Positions 6,600-14,489 of a stretch of DNA of 44,224 bases are shown here, piece after piece. How positions within the stretch are numbered: position 1 is the first letter of the stretch; the number at the start of each line of letters is the position of its first letter. Source of the stretch: DATBIS01 sp036556805 (GTDB lineage: Bacteria > Actinomycetota > UBA4738 > HRBIN12); the NCBI GenBank assembly GCA_036556805.1, contig DATBIS010000019.1, forward strand, positions 1-44,224, read 5' to 3'. Both the position numbers and the translations under genes were made by a program. Under the pieces are notes generated by a model. That model was not told the DNA's origin. It made no database searches and saw only the letters and a program-made list of their open reading frames with translations.

Positions 6600-7865
6600 T
6601 CAAGACGCATCGCGTCCGGCGAGCGCCCACGCCACCGCGTCGGCGGTCGACGCGAACGATCGGCCGGCAGCGCGGAGCTCCGTCCAGAGCTCCGTCGCGC
6701 GGCCGCCGGTGAAGTCGCGTTCCTCGATCGGCATCTCCTCGACGAGCAGCACCGGGACGCCGTCCTCCGCGGCCCGGAGGGCGAGCTCGAGGTTGCGGAC
6801 GTTGCCCGGCCCGTAGGGCGCGTCGCACACGACGACGACATCGGCTGCGCGCATCATCGCGAGGCAGGCCTCGGCGGACGCGTCATCGATCTCCGAGAAC
6901 GGGGGAACGCTCACGCGAAGCAGGTCGAGCCTCGCCGCGACCTCGTCGTCCGTGTCGGTCCCGTGGAGGACCCCGGCGCTCACGCGGAGGCCGCGTTCGA
7001 CCAGGCGCCGCAGCAGCGGCGCCGCGCGACCCGCGCCGCCCACGACGTGGGCGGCGCGACCCGTGGAGGGGCCGACGGCGGCCGGCGGTCCCACCATGAC
7101 GGTGGGCCGCCCGCTCGCGCGGCCGACCTCGACGTCGGCGTCCACCTCGTAGATCGTGCGGAGCAGCGCGCGCGTGACGACCGTTTCGGGGGCGCCTTCC
7201 GCGACCACCTCGCCGCGATGCAGCACCACGATGCGGTCGCAGACCGACGCCGCAAGGGTGAGGTCGTGCAAGACCGCGAGCACGGCCGCCGACTGCTCGT
7301 CCGCGAGCGTGCGGACCATCGACACCACGTCGACGACGTGGCGGATGTCGAGGTGGGTGGTGGGCTCGTCGAGCACCAGCACGGGGGCGTCCTGCGCGAT
7401 GGCCTGTGCGAGGATCACGCGCCGGCGTTCGCCGCCGGAGAGCTCCTCCATGGGCCGGTCCGCGAGGTGCTGCACGCCCACCGCGACCATGGCCTCCCGC
7501 GCCCTCGCCCAGTCCGCCTCGTCGGCGCCGCCCCACCGGGACCGGTGCGGCGTGCGACCCATCAGCACCATCTCGAGCACGGTGAACGAGAACGCCGGGA
7601 TCACGTCCTGCGGGACGACGGCCACGAGCCTGGCTGCCTCCCGGCCGGAGATCGCGTACGGGTCGCGTCCGGCAACGCGGACTTCGCCGTCGGCGGGCCG
7701 GAGCGCGCGCGACGCGACGCGCACGAGCGTCGTCTTGCCGGACCCGTTGGGCCCCACCAGGCCGACGACGTCGCCGGGGGCGACCTCGAGCGACACGCCG
7801 CGCACGACGGGCGCGGCCCCGTACCCGGCCCGGACCCCGCGGAACGAGAGCCCACCGTCAGGCAA
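6600..7865 (-). CDS. btuD: Cobalamin/Fe-siderophore ABC transporter ATPase with extra C-terminal domain
   Basis: Residues 1-250 are a FecE/BtuD-type ATPase: Walker A GPNGSGKTT (about 38-46), Q loop VVPQDV, signature LSGGERRRV, Walker B VLVLDEPTTHLDI and the switch His in VLHDLTLA. It powers uptake of the substrate delivered by BtuF through BtuC. Residues about 260-421 form an additional domain with alternating strands and helices (HVVGGAGRAAPLLRRLVERG, ADVVVVCDAPYGPGNVRNLE). From memory, similar tails occur on some archaeal and deep-branching bacterial cobalamin ATPases; their function is not known to me. It does not look like CbiZ. The start appears to be TTG at 7865, overlapping the btuC stop by eight bases. 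Substrate assignment rests on the riboswitch upstream of the operon. Confidence 0.88.
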   Translation of the reverse strand: MPDGGLSFRGVRAGYGAAPVVRGVSLEVAPGDVVGLVGPNGSGKTTLVRVASRALRPADGEVRVAGRDPYAISGREAARLVAVVPQDVIPAFSFTVLEMVLMGRTPHRSRWGGADEADWARAREAMVAVGVQHLADRPMEELSGGERRRVILAQAIAQDAPVLVLDEPTTHLDIRHVVDVVSMVRTLADEQSAAVLAVLHDLTLAASVCDRIVVLHRGEVVAEGAPETVVTRALLRTIYEVDADVEVGRASGRPTVMVGPPAAVGPSTGRAAHVVGGAGRAAPLLRRLVERGLRVSAGVLHGTDTDDEVAARLDLLRVSVPPFSEIDDASAEACLAMMRAADVVVVCDAPYGPGNVRNLELALRAAEDGVPVLLVEEMPIEERDFTGGRATELWTELRAAGRSFASTADAVAWALAGRDAS

Positions 7866-8898
7866 GCGCGTTCGCCCGCCTCCGCTCTCGACGCAGCAGG
7901 TACAGGAAGAACGGGCCGCCGAGGAGCGCCGTCACCGCCCCGATCGGAAGCTCCTGGGGCGCAAGCGCGGTGCGAGCTGCGAGGTCGGCGAGGATGAGGA
8001 ACGCGGGCCCGGCGAGCATCACGGCGGGGAGGAGCCGCCGGTGGTCGGAGCCCACCACGAGCCGGAGCACGTGCGGGGTCATGAGCCCCACGAACCCGAT
8101 CACGCCCGAGACCGAGACGGCCGCGCCGGCGAGCAGCGACCCCAGCGCGACGGCCGCGGTCTTGAACCGGTCCACGTCGACGCCGAGCTGTGCGGCGCGC
8201 TCCTCGCCCAGCGACACGAGGTTGAGGTCCGGCACGAGGGCCGCCGCTCCGAGGACGCCGACCGCCACGAGAGGGGTCACGATCTCGAGCGACGTCCAGC
8301 CCCGCGCGCCCAACCCGCCGAGAAGCCAGAAGTAGATGTTGCGGACGTCCTCGCCCGCGAACGACATCGCGAGCGACATCGCGCTCGAGATGACCGCGGC
8401 GACGGCGATGCCGGCGAGCAGCAGCGTGGCCACGTGCACCGTCGGGCCGATGCGGGCGAGGCGATAGACGAGGAACGCCGTGAGCAGTGCTCCGACGAAC
8501 GCGGCGAACGACACCCCCAGACCGCCGAACGCGGCCGAGCCCCCGAGCACGATCACCGCGACCGCCCCCAGCGCCGCGCCCGACGACACGCCGATGATCG
8601 CGGGGTCGGCGAGCGGGTTGCGAAAGAGCCCCTGGAAGAGCGCGCCGGACACCCCGAGCCCGAGTCCCACCACCGCGGCCAGCAGCACGCGCGGGAGACG
8701 GAGCTGGAACAGGATCACCTCGGTGGAGTGGGGCACGTCGGGCCGGCTCCCGATCCCGACCCGCCAGGCCACGAGCCGGGCGGCGGTCGCCGGGGGGATC
8801 CACACGGCCCCCACCGCGACGGCGAGCGCTACCGACGCGACGAGGAGCACCGCGAGCGCGATGAGTACCCGCCGATAGCGCCGGCCGCCCGGGCGCAC
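7858..8898 (-). CDS. btuC: Cobalamin ABC transporter permease (FecCD family)
   Basis: A 346-residue FecCD/BtuC-family permease with nine or ten hydrophobic segments. Family blocks include LRLPRVLLAAVVGLGLGVSG, FQGLFRNPLADPAIIGVSSG, NLVSLGEERAAQLGV and VSGVIGFVGLMTPHVLRLVV, the last containing the cytoplasmic coupling region. The open frame continues upstream through btuF, but the true start is the GTG at 8898, only two bases after the btuF stop, which also gives the family's normal length. It works as a dimer with BtuD and receives substrate from BtuF. The gene is the middle member of the riboswitch-controlled btuFCD operon. Confidence 0.92.
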   Translation of the reverse strand: MRPGGRRYRRVLIALAVLLVASVALAVAVGAVWIPPATAARLVAWRVGIGSRPDVPHSTEVILFQLRLPRVLLAAVVGLGLGVSGALFQGLFRNPLADPAIIGVSSGAALGAVAVIVLGGSAAFGGLGVSFAAFVGALLTAFLVYRLARIGPTVHVATLLLAGIAVAAVISSAMSLAMSFAGEDVRNIYFWLLGGLGARGWTSLEIVTPLVAVGVLGAAALVPDLNLVSLGEERAAQLGVDVDRFKTAAVALGSLLAGAAVSVSGVIGFVGLMTPHVLRLVVGSDHRRLLPAVMLAGPAFLILADLAARTALAPQELPIGAVTALLGGPFFLYLLRRERRRANALA

Positions 8899-8900
8899 CG

Positions 8901-9842
8901 CTACGCCGACCCGTGCAGCGCGGCGGCGAGCTGCTCGAGGCCCTCCACCACCCGCGGGCCCGGCCGCGTCACGAGGTCGGAGTCGATCAGCACGACGCGG
9001 CCCTCCGCGACCGCGTCGATGTCGGCGAACCCCGGCCTTCGCGCGATCGCCGCGACGCTCTTCGCCGACTCGGGAGTCGCGAGGTACACGTCGGGGCTGT
9101 CGGCAACGAGCTCGTCGACCGACCACTGCGGATAGTCGCTCTTCGCCGACGCCGTCACGGGGTCGCAGCCGGCGCGCTCGAGCAGGTCGAAGATGAACGT
9201 GTTGGGCCCGATCGTCGTGAGCTCGGGTCCGAAGAAGACCTCGAAGAAGCACGAAACGCGGCCCTCCGTCTCGGCCGTCGCCGCCACGTCGTCGGCGGTC
9301 GCTTGCATCCCCTCTACGACCTGAGCCGCCCCGTCCGGCGCCCCGACGACCTTGCCGATCGCTCCGATGTCGGCGAGCAGGTCGTCGAAGTCGGTGGCGT
9401 TGTAGGTGACGACCGGGACCCCGAGATCACGAAGCTGCTTCTTCCAGGCGTCGCCGCCGGCGATCGTGAGCAGGAGGTCGGGTTCGAGCGCGACGACCTT
9501 CTCGACGTTCGGGTCGACCCCGAAGTCGCCCGCGCCGCCCACCTCCTCGATGCCCTGCGCCTCCGCGGGGTAGTCGTCGAAGGCGCCCGCGACGCCCACG
9601 ATGCGGTCCCCCACGCCGAGGGCGAACAGGATCTCGGTCATCGACGGGGCGTACGTGATGATCCGCTGCGGCTCGGTCGGGATCGTCACGGCCTCACCGT
9701 CGTCGTCGGTGATCGTGAGCGGGAACGCGGACCCGGCGCCGGTCGCCGAGGACGGCGGCGTGGCCGCCGGGGCGGACGACGAGCGCGCACACCCGGCGAG
9801 GAGGAGCAGCAAGGCAAGCCCGAGGGCCAGACGGTGTTTCAC
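8901..9842 (-). CDS. btuF: Cobalamin-binding lipoprotein of the ABC transporter
   Basis: A 313-residue substrate-binding protein of the TroA/BtuF (PF01497) fold. The N-terminus has a lipoprotein signal (MKHRLALGLALLLLL then the lipobox LAGC), so it should be anchored outside the membrane. Family blocks are RIITYAPSMTEILFALGVGD, EVGGAGDFGVDPNVEKVVAL, EPDLLL, and DVYLATPESAKS near the end. The start is GTG at 9842 with AAAGGAG before it. It is the first gene after the cobalamin riboswitch, which supports cobalamin or a cobinamide precursor as the ligand; siderophore-binding proteins have the same fold. Confidence 0.92.
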   Translation of the reverse strand: MKHRLALGLALLLLLAGCARSSSAPAATPPSSATGAGSAFPLTITDDDGEAVTIPTEPQRIITYAPSMTEILFALGVGDRIVGVAGAFDDYPAEAQGIEEVGGAGDFGVDPNVEKVVALEPDLLLTIAGGDAWKKQLRDLGVPVVTYNATDFDDLLADIGAIGKVVGAPDGAAQVVEGMQATADDVAATAETEGRVSCFFEVFFGPELTTIGPNTFIFDLLERAGCDPVTASAKSDYPQWSVDELVADSPDVYLATPESAKSVAAIARRPGFADIDAVAEGRVVLIDSDLVTRPGPRVVEGLEQLAAALHGSA

Positions 9843-9877
9843 GAGCGTCTCCTTTCGAGCGAAGGACGACTCGGGCG

Positions 9878-10070
9878 CTCGCAGGCAGGTCTCCTGACTC
9901 CCGGATCGTCGTTCCCCCGACCCTTCCCGGGCGGATGCCCAGTGGTTTCGTCGGGATCGCTCCCCGGTCACAGTGGCGCGACCGTGCCGGACTTTCACCG
10001 GCTTCCCTCTTCGCCGGGCGGGATCCGCCCGCCCGGCTCCGGCCCTCGAAAGGGCCACCTCGAACGCGAG
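9878..10070 (-). ncRNA. Cobalamin riboswitch
   Basis: Reading the minus strand, the element has the diagnostic order of the B12 (AdoCbl) riboswitch: GGGAAGCCGGTGAAAGTCCGG, then GCCACTGTGACC (the B12-box neighbourhood), and AGTCAGGAGACCTGCC at the 3' end. Closing bases CTCGCG (10070-10065) pair with TGCGAG (9883-9878). It sits 36 bases before btuF, so bound cobalamin should repress transport, probably by hiding the ribosome site. Strong hairpins inside (for example around 10015-10035, GGGCGGGCGGATCCCGCCC) are the variable peripheral stems. Confidence 0.93.
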
Positions 10071-10160
10071 CTCTTCGGTTTGGTGGGAGTCTCGCATGCC
10101 GATGCCGGCCTGGCCAACCCGGCCTACGGAGGCTATCCTCCCCCTCTAGGGGGATCGCCG

Positions 10161-10874
10161 GTGCGACGTGTCGTTGTTGCCGCCGTTGGTCTGCTGGTCG
10201 CCACGGGATGCCAGCAAACCTTCGCGACCCCTCCCGACACGACCGCCGGCCTCCAGGTGATCCACTCTCCTTCGCCCTACACCGAGGTGAGCGTGGGACC
10301 GGTGCACGCGATGATCCCCGACGAATGGGACGCGGTCATGGCGGGCGGTCCGGGGGCGGTCGAAACCGGGCTGTTCGCTTCGCCCGAGCCCGAGGCCTTC
10401 GCGCGCGGCGACGGGTCGGTGGCGGGACTCTCCGCCACGTGGGTCGACGCCACGATCGTCGGTGTGCCCTCGGACTTCTACTACGCCGCGGCGGCCCCGA
10501 TGGTCGCGAGCCTCACGAACTCCGAGCAGTGCATCGCGAACACGCACGATGTCATCGTGAACCACCCCCCGAGCTGGATGGCCGGAGAAGAGTCCTCGCC
10601 CGGCGACTTCCTCGCGCGGGGTCGCGGGACCTGTGAGGTGCGTGGGATGCCGACCCGCTGGGCCTATTTCGTGGCGGCCCCCGGCTACGGCATCGAGCGG
10701 CAGATCGGCATTCCCACGTCGGGCCTCTACGTCGTCGTGGCGGTGTTGCCCGCGAACCGGAAGGCTCCGCGGTTGATGCATCTGCTCCTGTCCCGGACGA
10801 GCTTCGGCGGCGCCGGGATTCGCGACTTCATCGTCGCCGCGAAGGGCGGCCTGGAGCCGGTCCCGATCACCTAG
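10161..10874 (+). CDS. Hypothetical lipoprotein
   Basis: I do not recognise the family. The 237-residue protein begins with a lipoprotein signal (MRRVVVAAVGLLVATGC, Cys at residue 17), so it should be tethered to the outer face of the membrane. The mature part has two further Cys (NSEQCIANTHD and GRGTCEVRG) that could form a disulfide, and ends in an amphipathic helix. The start is GTG at 10161, preceded by AGGGGG; the open frame runs further upstream across the riboswitch but that part is not coding. A TATCCT box at 10134-10139 may be its -10. It converges on gcvT, overlapping by eight bases. No functional clue comes from neighbours. Confidence 0.65.
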   Translation: MRRVVVAAVGLLVATGCQQTFATPPDTTAGLQVIHSPSPYTEVSVGPVHAMIPDEWDAVMAGGPGAVETGLFASPEPEAFARGDGSVAGLSATWVDATIVGVPSDFYYAAAAPMVASLTNSEQCIANTHDVIVNHPPSWMAGEESSPGDFLARGRGTCEVRGMPTRWAYFVAAPGYGIERQIGIPTSGLYVVVAVLPANRKAPRLMHLLLSRTSFGGAGIRDFIVAAKGGLEPVPIT

Positions 10875-11976
10875 GGTTGCGATCGACGAACGGGGGCCGC
10901 ACGACGGCCGCCTTCCCCCGCCGGCCGCGAACGTCGACCTCCACGGTGTCGCCGACCTCGGCCACGCCGTCCGGCCAGAGATAGGCGAGGCCGATCCCGG
11001 TTCGCAGGAGCGGCGAGAACGTCCCCGAGCTCACCTCGCCGATGATGTCGTCGCCGCGCATCACGGCGTAGTGCGCGCGCGGGATGTGACGGCGATCCTC
11101 CATCAGCAGCCCGCGAAGCCGGCTCGGCAGGCCCTGCTCCTTCTGCCGCACGAGCGCCTCGCGGCCCCGGAAGTCACCCTTGTCGAAGTGCACGGCCCAC
11201 GAGAGACCGGCCTCGAGCGCGGTGACCGACTCGAACAGGTCCTGCCCGTACAGCGGATAGCCCATCTCGAGCCGCAGCACGTCGCGCGCGGCGAGGCCGC
11301 AGGGCTTCATCCCGAACGCCTCGCCCGCCTCCAGCAGATCCGACCACAGGCCGAGCGCGATGTCCTGATACGTGAACAGCTCGAACCCGACCTCGCCGGT
11401 GTACCCGGAGCGCGTGAGGATGACGGGGCGACGGTGGTACTCGGTCTCGACGCACTGCATGAACGCGAGGTCGGGCGCCTCGCTGAAGAGCTTCGCCGTC
11501 ACCTGGACGGCGTCGGGACCCTGCACGGCGAGGAAGCACCAGTCCTGGTGGTAGACGAGGTGCAGCGGTTCCTGGGCCGGCGTCTCCTCGAGGATCTGCA
11601 GCACGCGTTGCGCGTTCGCCGCGTTCGGCACGACGAAGTAGCGATCGTCCTGCAACCGGTAGACGATGAGGTCCTCGATCACCCCGCCGCCCTCGTTCAG
11701 CACGAGGTTGTAGAGCGCCTCGCCGACCGCGGCGCGAGACAGGTCGTTGGTCACGACCTGCTGCAGCATGCCGAGCGCGCCCGGCCCGGCGACGTCGACC
11801 TTGCCGAGGTGCGTGAGGTCGAACAGCCCGACGTGATCGCGCACGGCGGCGTGTTCGGCAAGCGCACCCTCGTACTCGATCGGCATGTTCCAGCCGGCGA
11901 ACGAGCCCATCTTCGCGCCGAGCCGGACGTGCTCCGCCTCGAGCGGCGTGCGCTTCAGCTCGGCTCCGTCGGCCAT
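10867..11976 (-). CDS. gcvT: Aminomethyltransferase (glycine cleavage T protein)
   Basis: GcvT takes the aminomethyl group from lipoyl-GcvH and passes the one-carbon unit to tetrahydrofolate. The 369-residue product matches the family from the first residues (LKRTPLEAEHVRLGAKMGSFAGWNMPIEYEG) through the folate-site Asp region (YNLVLNEGGGVIEDLIVYRL) to the C-terminal barrel (GEVSSGTFSPLLRTGIGLAYL). An ATG lies at 11985, but it is part of a TACGAT -10 box; the ATG at 11976 is seven bases after that box and gives the more typical N-terminus, so I chose it. No gcvH or gcvP is nearby. The divergent neighbour is lpdA, whose product serves as the L protein of the same system. Confidence 0.93.
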   Translation of the reverse strand: MADGAELKRTPLEAEHVRLGAKMGSFAGWNMPIEYEGALAEHAAVRDHVGLFDLTHLGKVDVAGPGALGMLQQVVTNDLSRAAVGEALYNLVLNEGGGVIEDLIVYRLQDDRYFVVPNAANAQRVLQILEETPAQEPLHLVYHQDWCFLAVQGPDAVQVTAKLFSEAPDLAFMQCVETEYHRRPVILTRSGYTGEVGFELFTYQDIALGLWSDLLEAGEAFGMKPCGLAARDVLRLEMGYPLYGQDLFESVTALEAGLSWAVHFDKGDFRGREALVRQKEQGLPSRLRGLLMEDRRHIPRAHYAVMRGDDIIGEVSSGTFSPLLRTGIGLAYLWPDGVAEVGDTVEVDVRGRRGKAAVVRPPFVDRNPR

Positions 11977-12032
11977 CCGGCTCATCGTAGTCGGTGGGCG
12001 ACGACGCGCAGAGGCCGGTCGGGGTAGGACGG

Positions 12033-12038
12033 TAGACT
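12033..12038 (+). promoter_or_regulatory. -10 box of lpdA
   Basis: TAGACT, ten bases before the ATG at 12049, with no Shine-Dalgarno sequence in between. A leaderless or nearly leaderless transcript is expected. No clear -35 is seen in the 72-base divergent gcvT/lpdA interval. Confidence 0.45.
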
Positions 12039-12048
12039 TCCCGTTCGC

Positions 12049-13425
12049 ATGGACGCGTTCGACGTCGTCGTGATCGGGGCGGGCACCGGAGGGTACGCGA
12101 CCGCACTGCGCGCGGCCGAGCTCGGCAAGCGCGTCGCCCTCGTGGAGCGCGACGATCGTCTCGGCGGCACGTGCCTGTTGCGCGGCTGTATCCCGACGAA
12201 GGCGCTGCTGCAATCCGCGGCCGTGCTCGACACCGTGAACCGCTCGGACGAATGGGGCATCAAGGCCTCGGGCGAGCCCGACTGGAGCGCGGTGCTCGCG
12301 TTCGAGGAGAAGATCGTCGACAAGAACGTGAAGGGCCTTACCGGCCTCGTGAAGCAACGCGGCATCGACGTGGTCCACGGCACCGCGCGGCTGCGGCCCG
12401 GCCCGGCGGTCGAGGTGGACGGGCGCGCGCTCCAGACGACCGACGTGGTCGTCGCGACCGGGTCCGGCCCGAAGATGCTCCCGGGCACCGAGGTGACCGA
12501 CCGCGTGATCACCAGCGACCAGGCGCTCGGGCTGTCGTTCATCCCCGAGACCGTCGTGGTGGTCGGCGCGGGAGCCGTCGGGCTCGAGTTCGCGTCGCTC
12601 TACCGTTCGCTCGGCGCCGAGGTCACGCTCGTCGAGGCGCTGCCGGCGCTCGCGCCGCTCGAGGACGCCGAGGTCTCGAAGGAGATCGCGCGGGCGTTCA
12701 AGAAGCGCGGGATCGACCCGTACGCGGGCGCCTCGGTCTCGTCGATCAGCCAGGAGGGCGAACGCGTCGAGGTCGTGTTCGAGGCCGGTGGCAGCGAGCG
12801 CAAGGTCTGGGTCGACATCTGCCTGATCGCGGTGGGCAGGGGGCCGGTCACCGGCGACCTCGGGCTCGCGGACGCGGGCGTGCAGCTCACCGACCGCGGT
12901 TTCGTGCAGGTGGACGGGCTTCTGCGCACGACCGCGCCCCACGTGTGGGCCGTCGGCGACGTCGCCGCCACGCCGCTTCAGCTCGCGCACGTCGCGTTCA
13001 CCGAGGGCTACGCGGTCGCGGAGCGCATCGCGGGCCTCGAGGTACCGGAGGTCGATTACGTGAACATCCCGCGCGTGACGTACTGCACGCCCGAGATCGC
13101 GAGCGTCGGCCTCACCGAGGCCCAGGCGGCCGAGCGCGGCACGGAGATCGTCACCGAGAAGCTGGACTTCCGCGGCGTCGGCAAGGCGAACATCGTCGGC
13201 GAGGGCGGGTTCGTGAAGGTCGTCGCCGAGAAGGACGGCCCGACCCTCGGCGTGCACATGATCGGTCCGCACGTCACCGACCTCGTATCCGAGGCCATGC
13301 TCATCACCAGCTGGGAGGCGACGCCCGAGGAGGTCGCCGCCATGCACCACCCCCACCCGAGCCTGTCCGAGGGCGTGGGCGAGGCGTTCCTCGCGCTCGC
13401 CGGCAAGCCGCTGCATTCCCCGTAA
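12049..13425 (+). CDS. lpdA: Dihydrolipoyl dehydrogenase (E3)
   Basis: Lpd reoxidises the dihydrolipoyl groups of 2-oxoacid dehydrogenases and of GcvH, passing electrons through FAD to NAD+. The 458-residue protein has the FAD-binding VVVIGAGTGGYATALRAAEL at the N-terminus, the redox-active disulfide C42/C47 in GGTCLLRGCIPTK, the NAD site VVVVGAGAVGLEFASLYRSLG, the second FAD motif VWAVGDVAATPLQLAHVA, and the catalytic His/Glu in HHPHPSLSEGVGEAF. Length and order are standard. It leads a run of same-strand genes (E1 alpha, E1 beta, E2, lipB), so it is very probably the E3 of that complex while also serving the glycine cleavage system next door. Confidence 0.97.
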   Translation: MDAFDVVVIGAGTGGYATALRAAELGKRVALVERDDRLGGTCLLRGCIPTKALLQSAAVLDTVNRSDEWGIKASGEPDWSAVLAFEEKIVDKNVKGLTGLVKQRGIDVVHGTARLRPGPAVEVDGRALQTTDVVVATGSGPKMLPGTEVTDRVITSDQALGLSFIPETVVVVGAGAVGLEFASLYRSLGAEVTLVEALPALAPLEDAEVSKEIARAFKKRGIDPYAGASVSSISQEGERVEVVFEAGGSERKVWVDICLIAVGRGPVTGDLGLADAGVQLTDRGFVQVDGLLRTTAPHVWAVGDVAATPLQLAHVAFTEGYAVAERIAGLEVPEVDYVNIPRVTYCTPEIASVGLTEAQAAERGTEIVTEKLDFRGVGKANIVGEGGFVKVVAEKDGPTLGVHMIGPHVTDLVSEAMLITSWEATPEEVAAMHHPHPSLSEGVGEAFLALAGKPLHSP

Positions 13426-13428
13426 GGT
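13423..13428 (+). promoter_or_regulatory. -10 box formed by the lpdA stop codon
   Basis: TAAGGT contains the TAA stop of lpdA, and the GTG start of the E1 alpha gene at 13435 lies exactly six bases further on. The geometry fits an internal leaderless promoter. There is no ribosome site between the genes. Confidence 0.45.
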
Positions 13429-13434
13429 GGGTTC

Positions 13435-14487
13435 GTGGCGACGGACGTAAAGCGCGCGACCGAGGCGAGACCGCTCCCCGACGATCGCCTGAAGCACCTG
13501 CTCTTTCTCATGAAGCTCTGCCGGTACTTCGACGAGCGCATGGAGGCCCTCTACCGGCAGGGGCGGCTGCCGGGCGCGATCTACTCGGGCCGCGGCCAAG
13601 AGGGCACGCACGTCGGTGTCGCGAGCGCGCTCGAGCCGGAGGACTCGCTCTTCCCCACGCACCGGGATCTCTCCGCGCAGCTCACGAAGGGCCTCGAGCT
13701 CAAGCGCGTCATGGCGCAGTACTGGGGGAGGATCGACGGGTACCTCCGCGGCCGCGACGGCAACAGCCACATCGGCGACTGGTTCGGCCATCGCACGTTC
13801 GCCGTGATGTCGCACCTGCCGATCGCGTATCCCATCGCCTGCGGCGCCGCACTCGCGTACCAGCGCCGGGGCGAACGGCGTGTGGCGTTGGCGATCTGCG
13901 GCGACGGCGCCACGTCGAACGGCCGTTGGCACGAGGCGATCAATGTGTCCGCGATCCACCGGCTCCCCGTCGTGTGGGTGGTGAACAACAACCAGTACGC
14001 CTACTCGACGCCGAACCCGCTCGAGTTCGCGGTGCCCACGATCGCGGAGCGCGCCGCGGCGTACGGCATCCCGGGGGTCCGCGTCGAGGGGAAGGACGTG
14101 CTCGACGTGTACGAGGCCGCGCAGGCCGCGGTGGATCGCGCGCGATCGGGCGAGGGGCCGACGCTCATCGAGTCGGTGTCGCTGCGGTGGCGCGGTCACG
14201 CGGGCCACGACCCCGCGAAGTACGTTCCGCCCGAGATGCTCGAGGATTACATGCAGAACCGAGACCCGGTGAAGCGCTTCGAGGCCTGGATGCTCGAACA
14301 AGGCGTCGTGACCCCCGGTGACGTGGAGCAGCTGGAGAAGCGGATCGAGGAGGAGTTCGAGGCGGGCTACGAGTACGCGCTCGCGTCGCCGTTCCCGGAG
14401 CCGGGCGACGTCACGAAGGGTCTCTGGGTCGAGGACGGCTACTGGACGAGCGACCCGGGCCGCGGCGGCGGCACGGAGGCGAGCTAG
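13435..14487 (+). CDS. 2-oxoacid dehydrogenase E1 alpha subunit (complex 1)
   Basis: E1 alpha, with E1 beta, decarboxylates a 2-oxoacid using thiamine diphosphate and loads the acyl group on the E2 lipoyl arm. The 350-residue product has the ThDP motif GDGATSNGRWHEAINVSAIH ending in VVNNNQYAYS, plus the active-site stretch SGRGQEGTHVGVASALEPED and HRDLSAQL. The C-terminus RWRGHAGHDPAKYVPPE carries the phosphorylation-loop region typical of the family. Pyruvate, branched-chain and acetoin-type E1s are hard to separate by eye, so no symbol is given. A GTG start at 13435 follows a -10 box with no ribosome site. The next gene begins two bases after the stop. Confidence 0.9.
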   Translation: MATDVKRATEARPLPDDRLKHLLFLMKLCRYFDERMEALYRQGRLPGAIYSGRGQEGTHVGVASALEPEDSLFPTHRDLSAQLTKGLELKRVMAQYWGRIDGYLRGRDGNSHIGDWFGHRTFAVMSHLPIAYPIACGAALAYQRRGERRVALAICGDGATSNGRWHEAINVSAIHRLPVVWVVNNNQYAYSTPNPLEFAVPTIAERAAAYGIPGVRVEGKDVLDVYEAAQAAVDRARSGEGPTLIESVSLRWRGHAGHDPAKYVPPEMLEDYMQNRDPVKRFEAWMLEQGVVTPGDVEQLEKRIEEEFEAGYEYALASPFPEPGDVTKGLWVEDGYWTSDPGRGGGTEAS

Positions 14488-14489
14488 CG

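Noticed and set aside
6600..7100. CbiZ domain fused to BtuD
   Set aside because: CbiZ fusions to BtuD are known, but the C-terminal sequence here shows none of the CbiZ character I know and has a different glycine-rich pattern.
9843..10160. N-terminal extensions of btuF and of the lipoprotein gene across the gap
   Set aside because: Both frames are open there, but the interval is occupied by the cobalamin riboswitch and both genes have proper signal peptides at the chosen starts.
10867..14301. Giant 1144-residue minus-strand frame
   Set aside because: Only its C-terminal third is gcvT. The rest is an antisense frame over lpdA and E1 alpha, a by-product of high GC.
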